From assembly GCF_001700435.1 (NCBI RefSeq), contig NZ_LYPC01000026.1:124001-188000 (forward strand): 64,000 nt of DNA, written 5' to 3'. How positions within the stretch are numbered: position 1 is the first letter of the stretch; every line of letters begins with the position of its first letter. The translations under genes were made by a program, and so were the position numbers. The notes beneath the pieces were generated by a model. It worked only from the letters and a program-made list of their open reading frames with translations, had not been told where the DNA came from and made no database searches. This document shows positions 8,606 to 16,544 of the stretch, one piece after another. The stretch comes from Paenibacillus pectinilyticus. Its GTDB lineage: Bacteria; Bacillota; Bacilli; Paenibacillales; NBRC-103111.

Positions 8606-9931
8606 TTACAGCTTATCAAATACAAGATTTTTGAATTCGATTTTGCCGCAGAAGGCAAAGTGCGTTATGCTGCTGCGTTCTTCAGCATTGAGTTTACTGA
8701 GATCGCTGCCTGGCGCAGCTTCAGCAAAACGTCGATCCATAATGCCGCGTACGATGTCATCTAAGCTGCGATCATCTTGGAGGCGATGTTTGTAGAGGAA
8801 GGGCGTCCATTTCTTGCCGAATTTGACATGTGTTCGCTCGTCGACAATATCGATCTCTGCTGTCATACCGGAAATAATATCTGATTTGGCATAAAAGGAA
8901 TCCATCGATTTCTTCTTGCGGCTGAAGGAACACGATTCACCGAACATCGTTAATTCTGCATAGAAATGCTCCAGCTCTTGGGTAGCATCCTCGACAAAAG
9001 GAATCGGGAATTGCTTGATATCGAAGCCCAATTGTTCCAATCTGCGCACACCCATCTGATGGTGACGGCATTCATCCCAGATGTGGCGGCTGAAATCAAC
9101 GAAAAATTCAAAGGGCATGTCGTCCATACCATAGAAAACGTAGCACATCGGATCGACGACCTGGATTTCTGTCATGTAGTGCCACATGAAGATTTTCAAA
9201 TTATCGCGCACATCTTCCGGTGGATGATCAAAGTCTCCCTTTTTCAACCAGTCTGGCATCGTACGTTTCTTAGGTGCGGGTCCATAGGCCTCCACAAGTG
9301 GTTTCGCTGGTTGTGCAGTTACGCCGAAGTCACCACGCCCATCGATGCCATTCAGATGTCGAACGTAATCGCGTGCGTATTTGCGCCATCTTGTTACGCT
9401 TTCGAGGGTGGCAGGGTCCTTCACGCACTCATGGATTAGTCGTTTGGCCCATTCGATCTGATCGCGTTTTTTTGGCAATAATTCGGTAATAAGCTCTAAG
9501 GTTGGCGCATCGAAGATCGGGTCGAGTGATTCAGTAAGTCGTTCTAGTGCGTGGATGATTTCCGTTTTCACTTCCATGTACCAGCCAGCCAGAAATGCGT
9601 AGAATCCGTCCGCTGCCGCTACATCCTGCAGAAAAGTCTGGATTTGAGGCGTAGGAATATGGATCTTGGCGTTGGCCGCCAGCTCTTCCTTGCGCTCAAG
9701 AAGCCGATGGGCACAGGTCATATCGATCCACATATGTCGACAAAGCTCGGACTTCCATTCAAGCTCCTTCGCCGCGGGAACCCAGCCTGCGATAAGTCGG
9801 GCGGATGCCCAATCCAGAAAAATAAAACGATTCAGAAGTGAGATCTGTTCCGGTACTCGCATCCAGTAATCTCCTAGTTTGTTGCGCAAATCCTGCGATT
9901 CGAATCTCTCAATTTCAAAATGAACAGTCAT
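8606..9931 (-). CDS. Ferritin-like (DUF455-like) protein of unknown function
   Basis: 441 residues, mostly helical, with no signal peptide. I do not recognise a characterised homologue. Two ExxH motifs are visible: E287-C-R-H290 in D-E-C-R-H-H-Q-M-G, and E365-R-T-H368 in D-E-R-T-H-V-K-F-G. The second, with its following F-G, resembles the DUF455 family of ferritin-like proteins. This spacing fits a four-helix bundle that holds a di-metal site, so an oxygenase or hydroxylase role is possible. It is the first gene of the operon with the reductase and esterase and is divergent from an AraC regulator, which probably controls it. The sequence is rich in W, H and charged residues and ends N-L-V-F-D-K-L. 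Function is inference only. Confidence 0.7.
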   Translation of the reverse strand: MTVHFEIERFESQDLRNKLGDYWMRVPEQISLLNRFIFLDWASARLIAGWVPAAKELEWKSELCRHMWIDMTCAHRLLERKEELAANAKIHIPTPQIQTFLQDVAAADGFYAFLAGWYMEVKTEIIHALERLTESLDPIFDAPTLELITELLPKKRDQIEWAKRLIHECVKDPATLESVTRWRKYARDYVRHLNGIDGRGDFGVTAQPAKPLVEAYGPAPKKRTMPDWLKKGDFDHPPEDVRDNLKIFMWHYMTEIQVVDPMCYVFYGMDDMPFEFFVDFSRHIWDECRHHQMGVRRLEQLGFDIKQFPIPFVEDATQELEHFYAELTMFGESCSFSRKKKSMDSFYAKSDIISGMTAEIDIVDERTHVKFGKKWTPFLYKHRLQDDRSLDDIVRGIMDRRFAEAAPGSDLSKLNAEERSSITHFAFCGKIEFKNLVFDKL

Positions 9932-9959
9932 AGGAACGCCAGCCTTTCCTGGTGATTTC

Positions 9960-9990
9960 GTTTAACTTAACTGATACAATTGTATAATGA
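9960..9990. promoter_or_regulatory. Divergent promoter region with a perfect 12-bp palindrome
   Basis: ATACAATTGTAT (9974-9985) is a perfect inverted repeat between the ferritin-like operon and the divergent AraC gene. It overlaps TATAAT at 9983-9988, a good plus-strand -10 box. If that box is used, the ATG at 9987 lies inside the promoter and cannot be the AraC start. The palindrome may be an operator that couples both directions. Confidence 0.5.
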
Positions 9991-10064
9991 AGGCTGCAAA
10001 CGGACTTGGTGGATTTAACGAACAAACTGGCGAATCCGACAGATTGAAGGAGCGGCGAGACAAC

Positions 10065-10955
10065 GTGACCGATGTGTATAGTAACGATAAGTTTTTAGAA
10101 AGTAAGGATTTTCTCTTCCATGCCTCTCCTTATCTCATTGCGAGCAATGAGACCATTCTTCCGCATGCGCACGAGTTCGTCGAGCTCGCTTTCATCAGTC
10201 ATGGTGAGGGAGAACATGAATATGAGGGAACGTGGTTTCCGATATCGCAAGGTGATATTTTCATCATCGAGCCAGGGAAGGCTCATGGCTACCGTGTTGG
10301 AGCGGGACAGCAATTGAAGGTTGTGAATGTGCTGTTCGTGCCCTCGCTTTTGACTATGGAGCTTGAAGCGCTGTCGAACGTGACATCGTTTATGGACTTT
10401 TTCTACATGGAACCCTTCCTGCGGTCGGACGTGTCATTTCAGTGCAAATTGACATTGAATGCGAAGCAGCAGTTCGAGCTGCGAGAGTTGATGGAGCAGC
10501 TCATTCACGAATTTAGAAGTAAGGAAAGCGGCTATCGTTTCCTGATTAAGACGAAATTGATAGAGATTTTCATAACGTTAAGCCGCATCTATGAGAAAAA
10601 TAAACAAAAACCGCTCTCCTCCATCACAAGTGATAGAGAAATGATTGAGCGGGTCTGTCAATTCATCGAATCGCGGCATGCAAGCCCGCTAACGCTCGAG
10701 CAGGTGTGCTCAATGGCAGGCATGAGCCAAAGTAAATTCACCGCGCTGTTTCGCGGGGTGGTGGGCAAGACCTTTTTGGAATATCGCAACGATATGCGGA
10801 TTCGATTCGCTAAGCGTCTTCTGGAGACGACGGACGAGAAAATCATCCACATCGCGAAAGAAGTCGGCTTCGATGATCTAAGTCATTTCAACCGACTGTT
10901 CAAGCAAGAGGTTGGCGTATCACCCGGGAAATATCGGCGGTCGGCGGATATCTAG
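10065..10955 (+). CDS. AraC-family transcriptional regulator with cupin sensor domain
   Basis: About 297 residues from GTG 10065. The open frame extends up to ATG 9987, but that codon has no ribosome site and overlaps a TATAAT box. AAGGAG at 10047-10052 points to the GTG, although the 12-base gap is long. The N-terminal half is a cupin: P-H-A-H-E-F-V-E-L near residue 33, then G-D-I-F-I-I-E-P-G-K-A-H-G-Y. The C-terminal 100 residues carry two HTH motifs, ending with the AraC signature I-A-K-E-V-G-F-D-D-L-S-H-F-N-R-L-F-K. It is a cytoplasmic sugar-responsive activator, most likely of the divergent ferritin-like/AKR/SGNH operon and perhaps of itself. Confidence 0.9.
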   Translation: MTDVYSNDKFLESKDFLFHASPYLIASNETILPHAHEFVELAFISHGEGEHEYEGTWFPISQGDIFIIEPGKAHGYRVGAGQQLKVVNVLFVPSLLTMELEALSNVTSFMDFFYMEPFLRSDVSFQCKLTLNAKQQFELRELMEQLIHEFRSKESGYRFLIKTKLIEIFITLSRIYEKNKQKPLSSITSDREMIERVCQFIESRHASPLTLEQVCSMAGMSQSKFTALFRGVVGKTFLEYRNDMRIRFAKRLLETTDEKIIHIAKEVGFDDLSHFNRLFKQEVGVSPGKYRRSADI

Positions 10956-10989
10956 CGTATTTTATGAAGCATAGCTGATTGGAAAGGAT

Positions 10990-11041
10990 GTAAAAAAAAG
11001 GATAGGAACGGGGCCCTTGAGCCCTATCCCTATCCTTTTTC
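10990..11041. terminator. Bidirectional terminator between convergent genes
   Basis: An A-rich run, an imperfect 17-bp stem (AAGGATAGG.. with ..CCTATCCTT) with a short loop around 11014-11021, then TTTTTCC. The A-run on the left becomes a U-run for the minus strand. It serves both the AraC gene and the CBS gene. Confidence 0.8.
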
Positions 11042-11051
11042 CTACGACCAT

Positions 11052-11456
11052 TTAATCCGTGATATTTCTCGTATAGTAGGCAATAATGTCCTTGCGTCGA
11101 ATGATACCGAGGAAAATGCCTTCTCTATCTACAACGGGAACAAAGTTCTGGTCCGCGGCCAGAGCCAGCATATCCTCCATGTGTGCATCGATCGCAACGC
11201 ATTCATTAAAAATCCGCTTCTTGATGTTGGTGACCGTAATCTCGTCCATGTTATCGAAGGTCAAGCCGGGCGTGCACTTCAGTTTCCATAATAAATCGCC
11301 TTCTGCTAGGGTGCCAACGTATTTTCCATTCTCGTCGATAATCGGAATCGCAGTATAATGGCAGGCTTCCAGTCGATCTATGGCATCTTTCATGGAAGCA
11401 GAAGTCGACAGGTAAGCTACTTTGTCTTTGGGTAATAGAAATGATTTAATTTCCAC
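11052..11456 (-). CDS. CBS-domain pair protein
   Basis: 134 residues made of one Bateman module. CBS1 is at about residues 8-60 (Y-T-A-I-P-I-I-D-E-N-G-K-Y-V-G-T) and CBS2 at about 80-130 (F-V-P-V-V-D-R-E-G-I-F-L-G-I-I-R-R-K-D-I). No catalytic domain is attached. Stand-alone CBS pairs sense adenine nucleotides; its size and layout resemble the c-di-AMP-binding CbpB/DarB proteins of Bacillus, but I am not sure of orthology. AGGAG-like GGAGCG precedes the start. A single-gene unit next to a diguanylate cyclase gene in the opposite orientation. Confidence 0.85.
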   Translation of the reverse strand: MEIKSFLLPKDKVAYLSTSASMKDAIDRLEACHYTAIPIIDENGKYVGTLAEGDLLWKLKCTPGLTFDNMDEITVTNIKKRIFNECVAIDAHMEDMLALAADQNFVPVVDREGIFLGIIRRKDIIAYYTRNITD

Positions 11457-11691
11457 TGTGTTTCGCTCCTTTTTGTCCCGAGTAACGTCATCTCTTTTAT
11501 TAAACCATACTTCACCTAGGAATAGGCAAGTTTAGACGGAGTAATAATTGGAAATGTGACCAAATGTGTCATAAAAAGGCCATATTCATTCTAGCAGGTG
11601 TTGTGTTTCAGGCTGTTGAATTAAGGGGAGAGCGCATCGAATAGCCCGCAATGATCGAATGGTTGCATATAAAAATGGGGAGTGTGTTACC

Positions 11692-12642
11692 ATGCAAATA
11701 CCACTAAAGGAATTGCAATTTTATAAAAACTTTGATGAACTTGCTAGGGATATTTTAGACATGGCCAAAGAATTTATGCCGGATAGACTTATTTACCTCA
11801 CCACGTTTACGGATAAACACCAAGTGATCATAAAACTTTCAGAAACAAGTAGAGAGATCCATATCATTGAGGGCATGGTCATTGAGATCACTGAAACTGT
11901 GTGTAACCGAATTGATTTTGACAACAACAGGCCTTTGATTTTTGAAGATATGAGTAAAGAAACGAAGTTGGATGATCTGCGGAAGGCGCTTATCGGTGCC
12001 AATATTAATTCCTATCTAGGGGTGCCTATTCTTCTTTCGAATGGGAAGGCGTTTGGGACATTGTGTGCTGTTCATACCGATGCTAATGAATTTAGTACGA
12101 AAAGTATCAAAATGCTCCAAAACATCGCAAAACTGTTCGCTTATTACTTAAATTTAGAGCGGCTTGCCTATAGAGATTCTTTAACAGGGCTATATAATCG
12201 GCAGTTCCTACATAAATATTTTGAGGATTCTCCCGCGGGAGGAGGCGTACTATTTTTTCTTGATTTGGATGGTTTCAAAAAGGTAAATGACTTGTATGGA
12301 CATGATACGGGAGATTTAGTCCTACGGGAAGTGGCCTTACGGCTTGACCAATTCGTCCAGCAGCATCAGGGCTTTGCTGTCCGACTAGGCGGAGATGAAT
12401 TCATAATAAACATGATCGATCTATCTGACAAAGATGAGATTAGTCAGTATGCGGAAAGCTTACTTGCCCGGTTATCATCCTGGGACACTCAGCTAGAAGC
12501 GCTCCAATTATCGGTAAGTATTGGGATCGAATTGTATCCACCGCATGCGAGCAACCTGTTAGATACGCTTCTCAAAAATGCGGATAATGCGTTATACCGT
12601 GCCAAGGCAAATGGAAAGAATGGATATCAGTTTTTTTCTTAA
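11692..12642 (+). CDS. Diguanylate cyclase with N-terminal GAF domain
   Basis: 316 residues from ATG 11692, chosen because GGGGAG at 11677-11682 is nine bases upstream; the in-frame ATG at 11659 has no site. Residues about 15-155 form a GAF-like sensor (S-Y-L-G-V-P-I-L-L-S-N-G, then G-T-L-C-A-V-H). The GGDEF domain follows (D-S-L-T-G-L-Y-N-R, F-F-L-D-L-D-G-F-K, R-L-G-G-D-E-F, S-I-G-I), so all catalytic residues for making c-di-GMP from two GTP are present. The inhibitory RxxD site is absent, because the residues before the GGDEF are H-Q-G-F-A-V-R-L. No membrane segment, so cytoplasmic. Probably monocistronic. Confidence 0.92.
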   Translation: MQIPLKELQFYKNFDELARDILDMAKEFMPDRLIYLTTFTDKHQVIIKLSETSREIHIIEGMVIEITETVCNRIDFDNNRPLIFEDMSKETKLDDLRKALIGANINSYLGVPILLSNGKAFGTLCAVHTDANEFSTKSIKMLQNIAKLFAYYLNLERLAYRDSLTGLYNRQFLHKYFEDSPAGGGVLFFLDLDGFKKVNDLYGHDTGDLVLREVALRLDQFVQQHQGFAVRLGGDEFIINMIDLSDKDEISQYAESLLARLSSWDTQLEALQLSVSIGIELYPPHASNLLDTLLKNADNALYRAKANGKNGYQFFS

Positions 12643-12821
12643 AAGTAAGGAGCGCAGCTGCGAGCTGCCTAGGTTATGGCTATCTCAAGGGGATATTGCC
12701 TGTGAGATAGCCGGGGGACCATGATGGTGCAGCAAGTCGATAAAATCGACTTGCAGGAAATAATCAGAGGCCTCGAAGTGTAATAAGTCGAAAAAATAGA
12801 GCTGCTTGTCCGAGAGTCAAT
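12643..12821. other. Intergenic hairpins preceding repeat array 1
   Basis: This stretch has no gene. It holds GGCTATCTCA (12678-12687) pairing with TGAGATAGCC (12703-12712), a possible terminator for the cyclase although no U-run follows. It also has a perfect 10-bp stem, GCAAGTCGAT/ATCGACTTGC with an AAA loop, at 12732-12754. The second hairpin (AGTCGATAAAATCGACT) has the same size and AAAATC loop edge as the units of the array that follows, so these may be decayed outer units. Confidence 0.55.
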
Positions 12822-13180
12822 AGTAGCCAAATCCGGCTAACTGGAGTAGAATCGGGTCCCGCCGCAGGAAAATAGTCGGAAAAACCGGCTATCTCGAGTA
12901 GAACCGGGTCCCGCCGCAGTAGGATAGCCGGAAAATCCAGCTAACTCGAGTAGAACCGGGTCCCGCGGCAACAAGATAGCTGGAAAATCCGGCTAACTCG
13001 AGTAGAATCGAACCCAGCGGTAGTAAGATAGCCGACAAATCCGGCTAACTCAAGTAGAATGGAGCCCCGAGGCAGTAAGATAGCCGGAAAATCCGGCCAA
13101 CTCGAGTAGAATCGATCCCCGCGGCAGTAAGATAGCCGGAAAATCCGACTAACCTAGTAAAACCGTTGCCCGCCGTTGCC
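12822..13180. repeat. Repeat array 1: seven units, exact 52-bp period, hairpin core
   Basis: Unit cores begin at 12822 (partly decayed), 12872, 12924, 12976, 13028, 13080 and 13132; every step from 12872 on is exactly 52 bp. The core is AGCCGGAAAATCCGGCT or a close variant, a 6-7-bp stem with an A-rich loop, followed by a conserved ACTCGAGTAGAA and a GC-rich CCCGCGGCAGTAAG-like segment. Units differ by point changes and not by length. The last unit runs into short CCGTTGCCCG tandem copies at 13163-13190. There is no coding frame. It is related to array 2 at 44063-44925. Confidence 0.9.
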
Positions 13181-13272
13181 CGCCGTTGCCCGTCCCGTTA
13201 CCCGCCCCTCTGCACCTTCAAAGGCTGCTCGATCCTCGTTAAATTGCCGCCGAGCCCCCACAAAAAAAGCGA

Positions 13273-13330
13273 TTGACATCCACTTCCACCCATATTAATA
13301 TTAACCCATAAAGTATAAACGTTTATACTT
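13273..13330 (+). promoter_or_regulatory. Promoter and LacI-type operator of the kinase/GH4 operon
   Basis: TTGACA (13273-13278), a 17-bp spacer and TAATAT (13296-13301) make a near-consensus sigma-A promoter. Just downstream, at 13311-13330, is the perfect 20-bp palindrome AAGTATAAACGTTTATACTT with the central CG typical of LacI/GalR-family operators. It would cover the first transcribed bases, so a bound repressor should block transcription. The LacI protein encoded at 16545-17558 is the obvious ligand. A near-identical site ends the operon at 19862. Confidence 0.88.
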
Positions 13331-13359
13331 AAGAAATTTTAAGGGAGGTGAAAACAACG

Positions 13360-14241
13360 ATGTTAACTCGCAATGCCCGATATTTTTACTTCTTCATTAC
13401 GCCGTGGCTCATCGGCGCGCTCGTGTTCATGCTGTACCCGATTGTCTCTTCGCTTTACTTCAGCTTCACAGAATATGACATTATTCATACGCCGAAGTGG
13501 ATCGGGTTACAGAACTATACCAAGATGTTTCACGACGAATTATTCTGGCGCGGCGTCAAAGCAACGCTCATCTTCACCGTTTTCAGCGTCCCGCTGCAGT
13601 TAGTCTTATCCTTGCTGTTCGCTGTGCTTGTGAATCAGAAGGTCCCGTTCCGACGGCTGTTTCGCACGGCGCTCTATTTTCCAAGCATGATATCGGGCGT
13701 AGCACTCTCACTCTTGTGGTTATGGGTATTCAATTCCCAAACAGGCATGATGAATTACATGCTGGGTTTGTTCGGAATCCAAGGACCCAGTTGGCTGGAG
13801 AATGAGCATTGGGCGCTCGCGGCGATGGTCATTATGACGATGTGGGGAGCAGGGGCAGGGATGATCATTTTCCTAGCTGCGCTGCAGGGTGTGCCGACCT
13901 ACTTGTATGAAGCCGCGAAGTTGGAGGGAGCAAGCCGCTGGCAGACGCTCCGCAACATAACATTGCCGGCCATTTCACCGGTCATCTTGTTTCAGCTGAT
14001 CATGGGGATCAATGATTCGTTCCAAGTATTTACGCAAGCGTTTGTCATGACCAAAGGCGGTCCGCATTACGCTACACAGTTCTATGTTTATTATTTGTGG
14101 CAGAATGGCTTTAAATTTTTCAAAATGGGATATGCCTCTGCGCTGGCTTGGGTACTGCTCATTCTAGTCATGATCATGACCTACCTGGTCATGAAGATCT
14201 CCAAGCGATATGTGCATTATGAAGGGGGGGATGGCGCATGA
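13360..14241 (+). CDS. Sugar ABC transporter permease, MalF/UgpA type
   Basis: 293 residues from ATG 13360. AAGGGAGG at 13341-13348 lies 11 bases upstream; the in-frame GTG at 13348 overlaps that site and is rejected. It has six membrane segments, starting at F-Y-F-F-I-T-P-W-L-I-G-A-L. The EAA loop reads Y-E-A-A-K-L-E-G-A-S-R-W-Q near residue 188, followed by I-T-L-P-A-I-S-P. First gene of the operon under the LacI-type operator and overlapping the next permease by four bases. It should import a di- or oligosaccharide that the kinase and GH4 enzyme downstream handle. Confidence 0.93.
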   Translation: MLTRNARYFYFFITPWLIGALVFMLYPIVSSLYFSFTEYDIIHTPKWIGLQNYTKMFHDELFWRGVKATLIFTVFSVPLQLVLSLLFAVLVNQKVPFRRLFRTALYFPSMISGVALSLLWLWVFNSQTGMMNYMLGLFGIQGPSWLENEHWALAAMVIMTMWGAGAGMIIFLAALQGVPTYLYEAAKLEGASRWQTLRNITLPAISPVILFQLIMGINDSFQVFTQAFVMTKGGPHYATQFYVYYLWQNGFKFFKMGYASALAWVLLILVMIMTYLVMKISKRYVHYEGGDGA

Positions 14242-15104
14242 GCCTCAGTTCAATCAAAACGGCAAAAAAGAATACGCTTACATCTAAAATTCCACAATTT
14301 CTTGTTCTAGCCATCCTCGTCATACTAGCGGTTATTATGGTGTTTCCATCCATTAACATGTTTTCAACAGCCTTGAAGTCACAAGCGGAAGTACTTAAGT
14401 TTCCACCGAAAATTATCCCCGAACATATTGAACTGAGTAATGTGAAAAAGCTTTTTACGACGTATCAATATGGCTTATGGTACAGGAATAGCCTATGGAT
14501 CGGCCTTGTTACCGTCATCGGAACCGTGCTGTCGTCCTCGTTCGTAGCCTTTGGATTCGCCCGTTATCAAGCCAAAGGCAAGCAATTGCTATTCGCTTTT
14601 CTGCTCGGTACGATGATGCTGCCTTATCCTGTGCTCATGATTCCGCAATTTATTCTATTTAAGCAGATGAATTGGATGGACTCCTTTTTGCCGATTACCG
14701 TCCCTGCATTCTTTGGTTCAGCTTACATGATCTTTCTCATTCGTCAATTTTTCACGTCGCTGTCCAATGAACTTTTCGATGCGGCAAGAATGGATGGATG
14801 TTCGGAATTCCGCCAATGGTGGAGCATCGCTTTACCGCTATCGGGTCCGGTTCTTTCGACTGTTGCGATATTTTCATTCATCGGGAGCTGGAATGATTTA
14901 CTCGGACAGGTGCTGTATCTGAGCTCCACGGAGAAATTTACCCTGACGATTGGCATGACATCGATGTATGCCTCGGCAACTCGTTTGGTCCCATGGAATC
15001 TGGTGATGATCGCGGCCATCTTAGCTGTGATTCCGATTTTGCTTTTATTTACTTTCGCGCAAAAGTATTTCGTTCAAAGCATTGCCATGACCGGCGTCAA
15101 GTAA
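14238..15104 (+). CDS. Sugar ABC transporter permease, MalG/UgpE type
   Basis: 288 residues, starting with ATG inside the preceding gene's end; GGGGGGGATGG serves as the ribosome site. Six hydrophobic segments; a periplasm-side loop begins F-S-T-A-L-K-S-Q-A-E-V. The EAA loop is N-E-L-F-D-A-A-R-M-D-G-C-S, followed by I-A-L-P-L-S-G-P, and the C-terminus is A-Q-K-Y-F-V-Q-S-I-A-M-T-G-V-K. It pairs with the upstream MalF-type protein. The binding-protein gene follows 20 bp downstream. Confidence 0.93.
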   Translation: MSLSSIKTAKKNTLTSKIPQFLVLAILVILAVIMVFPSINMFSTALKSQAEVLKFPPKIIPEHIELSNVKKLFTTYQYGLWYRNSLWIGLVTVIGTVLSSSFVAFGFARYQAKGKQLLFAFLLGTMMLPYPVLMIPQFILFKQMNWMDSFLPITVPAFFGSAYMIFLIRQFFTSLSNELFDAARMDGCSEFRQWWSIALPLSGPVLSTVAIFSFIGSWNDLLGQVLYLSSTEKFTLTIGMTSMYASATRLVPWNLVMIAAILAVIPILLLFTFAQKYFVQSIAMTGVK

Positions 15105-15124
15105 CGAATAGGGAGGATCTAGCC

Positions 15125-16486
15125 ATGAAGAAAAGTATGCTGTCTGTAAGTTCTTTAGCTGTGATGCTTGTGGTAAGTTCAGTTGTAACGGGATGTTCGG
15201 ATACGAAGAGTGACAACGATAAATCGGTGACGATTACCCAGTTTGTGCCCGACTTGCCTGACAAAACCTTTGTCGAACAGCTTGTACCCGATTTTGAAGC
15301 AGCGCATCCGAACATTAAAGTGAAAATTATGAAAGCCCCTTATTCCGAATTTGATTCCAAACTGCAATCCCTCGTCGCAGCAGGTACAGCGCCAGATGTA
15401 ACCTCACATTGGGGAGAGATGGGTTTCATTGAGTTCATGGATAAAGGGATGCTTCGGGATATGACAGATCTCGTCCAGGCTGATAATTTTAAAGCGGCTG
15501 ACTATGGGATGTCTGATGATGTACTGAACATTTATAAAATAGATGGCAAAAACTACGGGATACCGGTGTATAGCTATACTTCTTTGATGATCTACAACAA
15601 AGATATGTTTGATAAAGCCGGGATTCCATATCCACCGTCAGACTTTGAAGACAAATCATGGACCTTCGATAAGATGATGGAGGTTGCGAAGAAGCTTTCC
15701 AAACCGAGCGATGACCCGGAGAAAGCCCAATTCGGAGTGGATTGGGGCTGGGCTGAGAAGGATATGAGGCTCATTTATTTCGGCGCTAAAGTGTACTCAG
15801 AAGATACATGGAAGAACGGCGGTCATCCAACTGCATCCTATTTCAACTCTCCTGAAGCGGTCAAAGCGAATCAGCGGCTGCACGATATGATCTATACCGA
15901 TAAGGTGATGCCTTCCAAAGAATTCACTAAGGCTGTCGCTGGGCAGGGCGGAGATCCTTTCGCCACAGGTAAGGTCGGCATGTCAGTAGCAGGTGCATGG
16001 ATTCTCGCTTCTGTGAAGGATTACAGTTTCAAGGTCGGCGTTGCGGCTGTACCGATTGGTTATAACGATAAAGCGCGCGATGTGCTCTATATCGATCCGC
16101 TTGTGATTCTGAAAGATTCGAAGCATCCGAAGGAAGCGTATGAATGGATTAAATTCCAGCTGCAGAAGAACGTGCAAGAGAAGGCGATTGAGCTAAGCGG
16201 GGGTACACCGCCATCGAACGAACAAGCTGCTGAGAAATATTATAATCTGTATGCGCCAGCCATTGACCCGAAAGATCTAAAGAAAGTCGTGGAAGGCGGA
16301 TTAAAATATGGAACAGAATCCTACAATCATTTGATTTCGAACTATTCGCATATTCTTGATGTGGTCAATAACGAAATGGATCAGATGGATAATGAAAAGG
16401 CGAATGCAACCACGATAAGTCCGGTTTTGGATAAGAAAGTGAACGATCTATTGACCGAGTTGAATGCAAAATATAAGAAGAATTAG
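15125..16486 (+). CDS. Sugar-binding lipoprotein, family 1
   Basis: 453 residues from ATG 15125, with GGGAGG just upstream. The longer in-frame extension back to 14993 overlaps the permease gene and is rejected. A lipoprotein signal peptide ends in V-V-T-G-C (Cys about residue 23), so the mature protein is tethered to the outer face of the membrane. The body has family 1 hallmarks: F-E-A-A-H-P-N-I-K-V-K, A-A-G-T-A-P-D-V, L-M-I-Y-N-K-D-M-F and a late F-A-T-G-K-V-G-M-S. It supplies substrate to the two permeases. Its order after the permeases differs from the first importer of the window, where it comes before them. Confidence 0.93.
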   Translation: MKKSMLSVSSLAVMLVVSSVVTGCSDTKSDNDKSVTITQFVPDLPDKTFVEQLVPDFEAAHPNIKVKIMKAPYSEFDSKLQSLVAAGTAPDVTSHWGEMGFIEFMDKGMLRDMTDLVQADNFKAADYGMSDDVLNIYKIDGKNYGIPVYSYTSLMIYNKDMFDKAGIPYPPSDFEDKSWTFDKMMEVAKKLSKPSDDPEKAQFGVDWGWAEKDMRLIYFGAKVYSEDTWKNGGHPTASYFNSPEAVKANQRLHDMIYTDKVMPSKEFTKAVAGQGGDPFATGKVGMSVAGAWILASVKDYSFKVGVAAVPIGYNDKARDVLYIDPLVILKDSKHPKEAYEWIKFQLQKNVQEKAIELSGGTPPSNEQAAEKYYNLYAPAIDPKDLKKVVEGGLKYGTESYNHLISNYSHILDVVNNEMDQMDNEKANATTISPVLDKKVNDLLTELNAKYKKN

Positions 16487-16491
16487 GAATC

Positions 16492-16500
16492 TGCTATAAT
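16492..16500 (+). promoter_or_regulatory. Possible internal extended -10 promoter for the lacI-type gene
   Basis: TGCTATAAT lies just after the binding-protein stop and 45 bp before the regulator start. It is a full extended -10 box, but no good -35 is seen 17 bp upstream. It could give the repressor a basal level of expression when the main operon is shut. Confidence 0.45.
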
Positions 16501-16544
16501 GAAACCGAATACGATTCGACTATCAAATTCGGGAGATCATGCGA

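Noticed and set aside
8966..9439. Plus-strand frame of 157 codons
   Set aside because: Antisense to the well-supported ferritin-like gene, without ribosome site or recognisable domain.
12822..13180. CRISPR array
   Set aside because: The segments between hairpin cores are conserved too, so they are not spacers, and no cas gene is nearby. The same applies to array 2.
13311..13330. A CcpA cre site rather than a local operator
   Set aside because: The central AAACGTTT fits the LacI family in general, but the long perfect arms and the second copy at the operon end favour the operon's own LacI protein. CcpA cannot be fully excluded.
14993..15124. N-terminal extension of the binding lipoprotein
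   Set aside because: It overlaps the permease gene and would bury the lipoprotein signal; the ribosome site points to ATG 15125.
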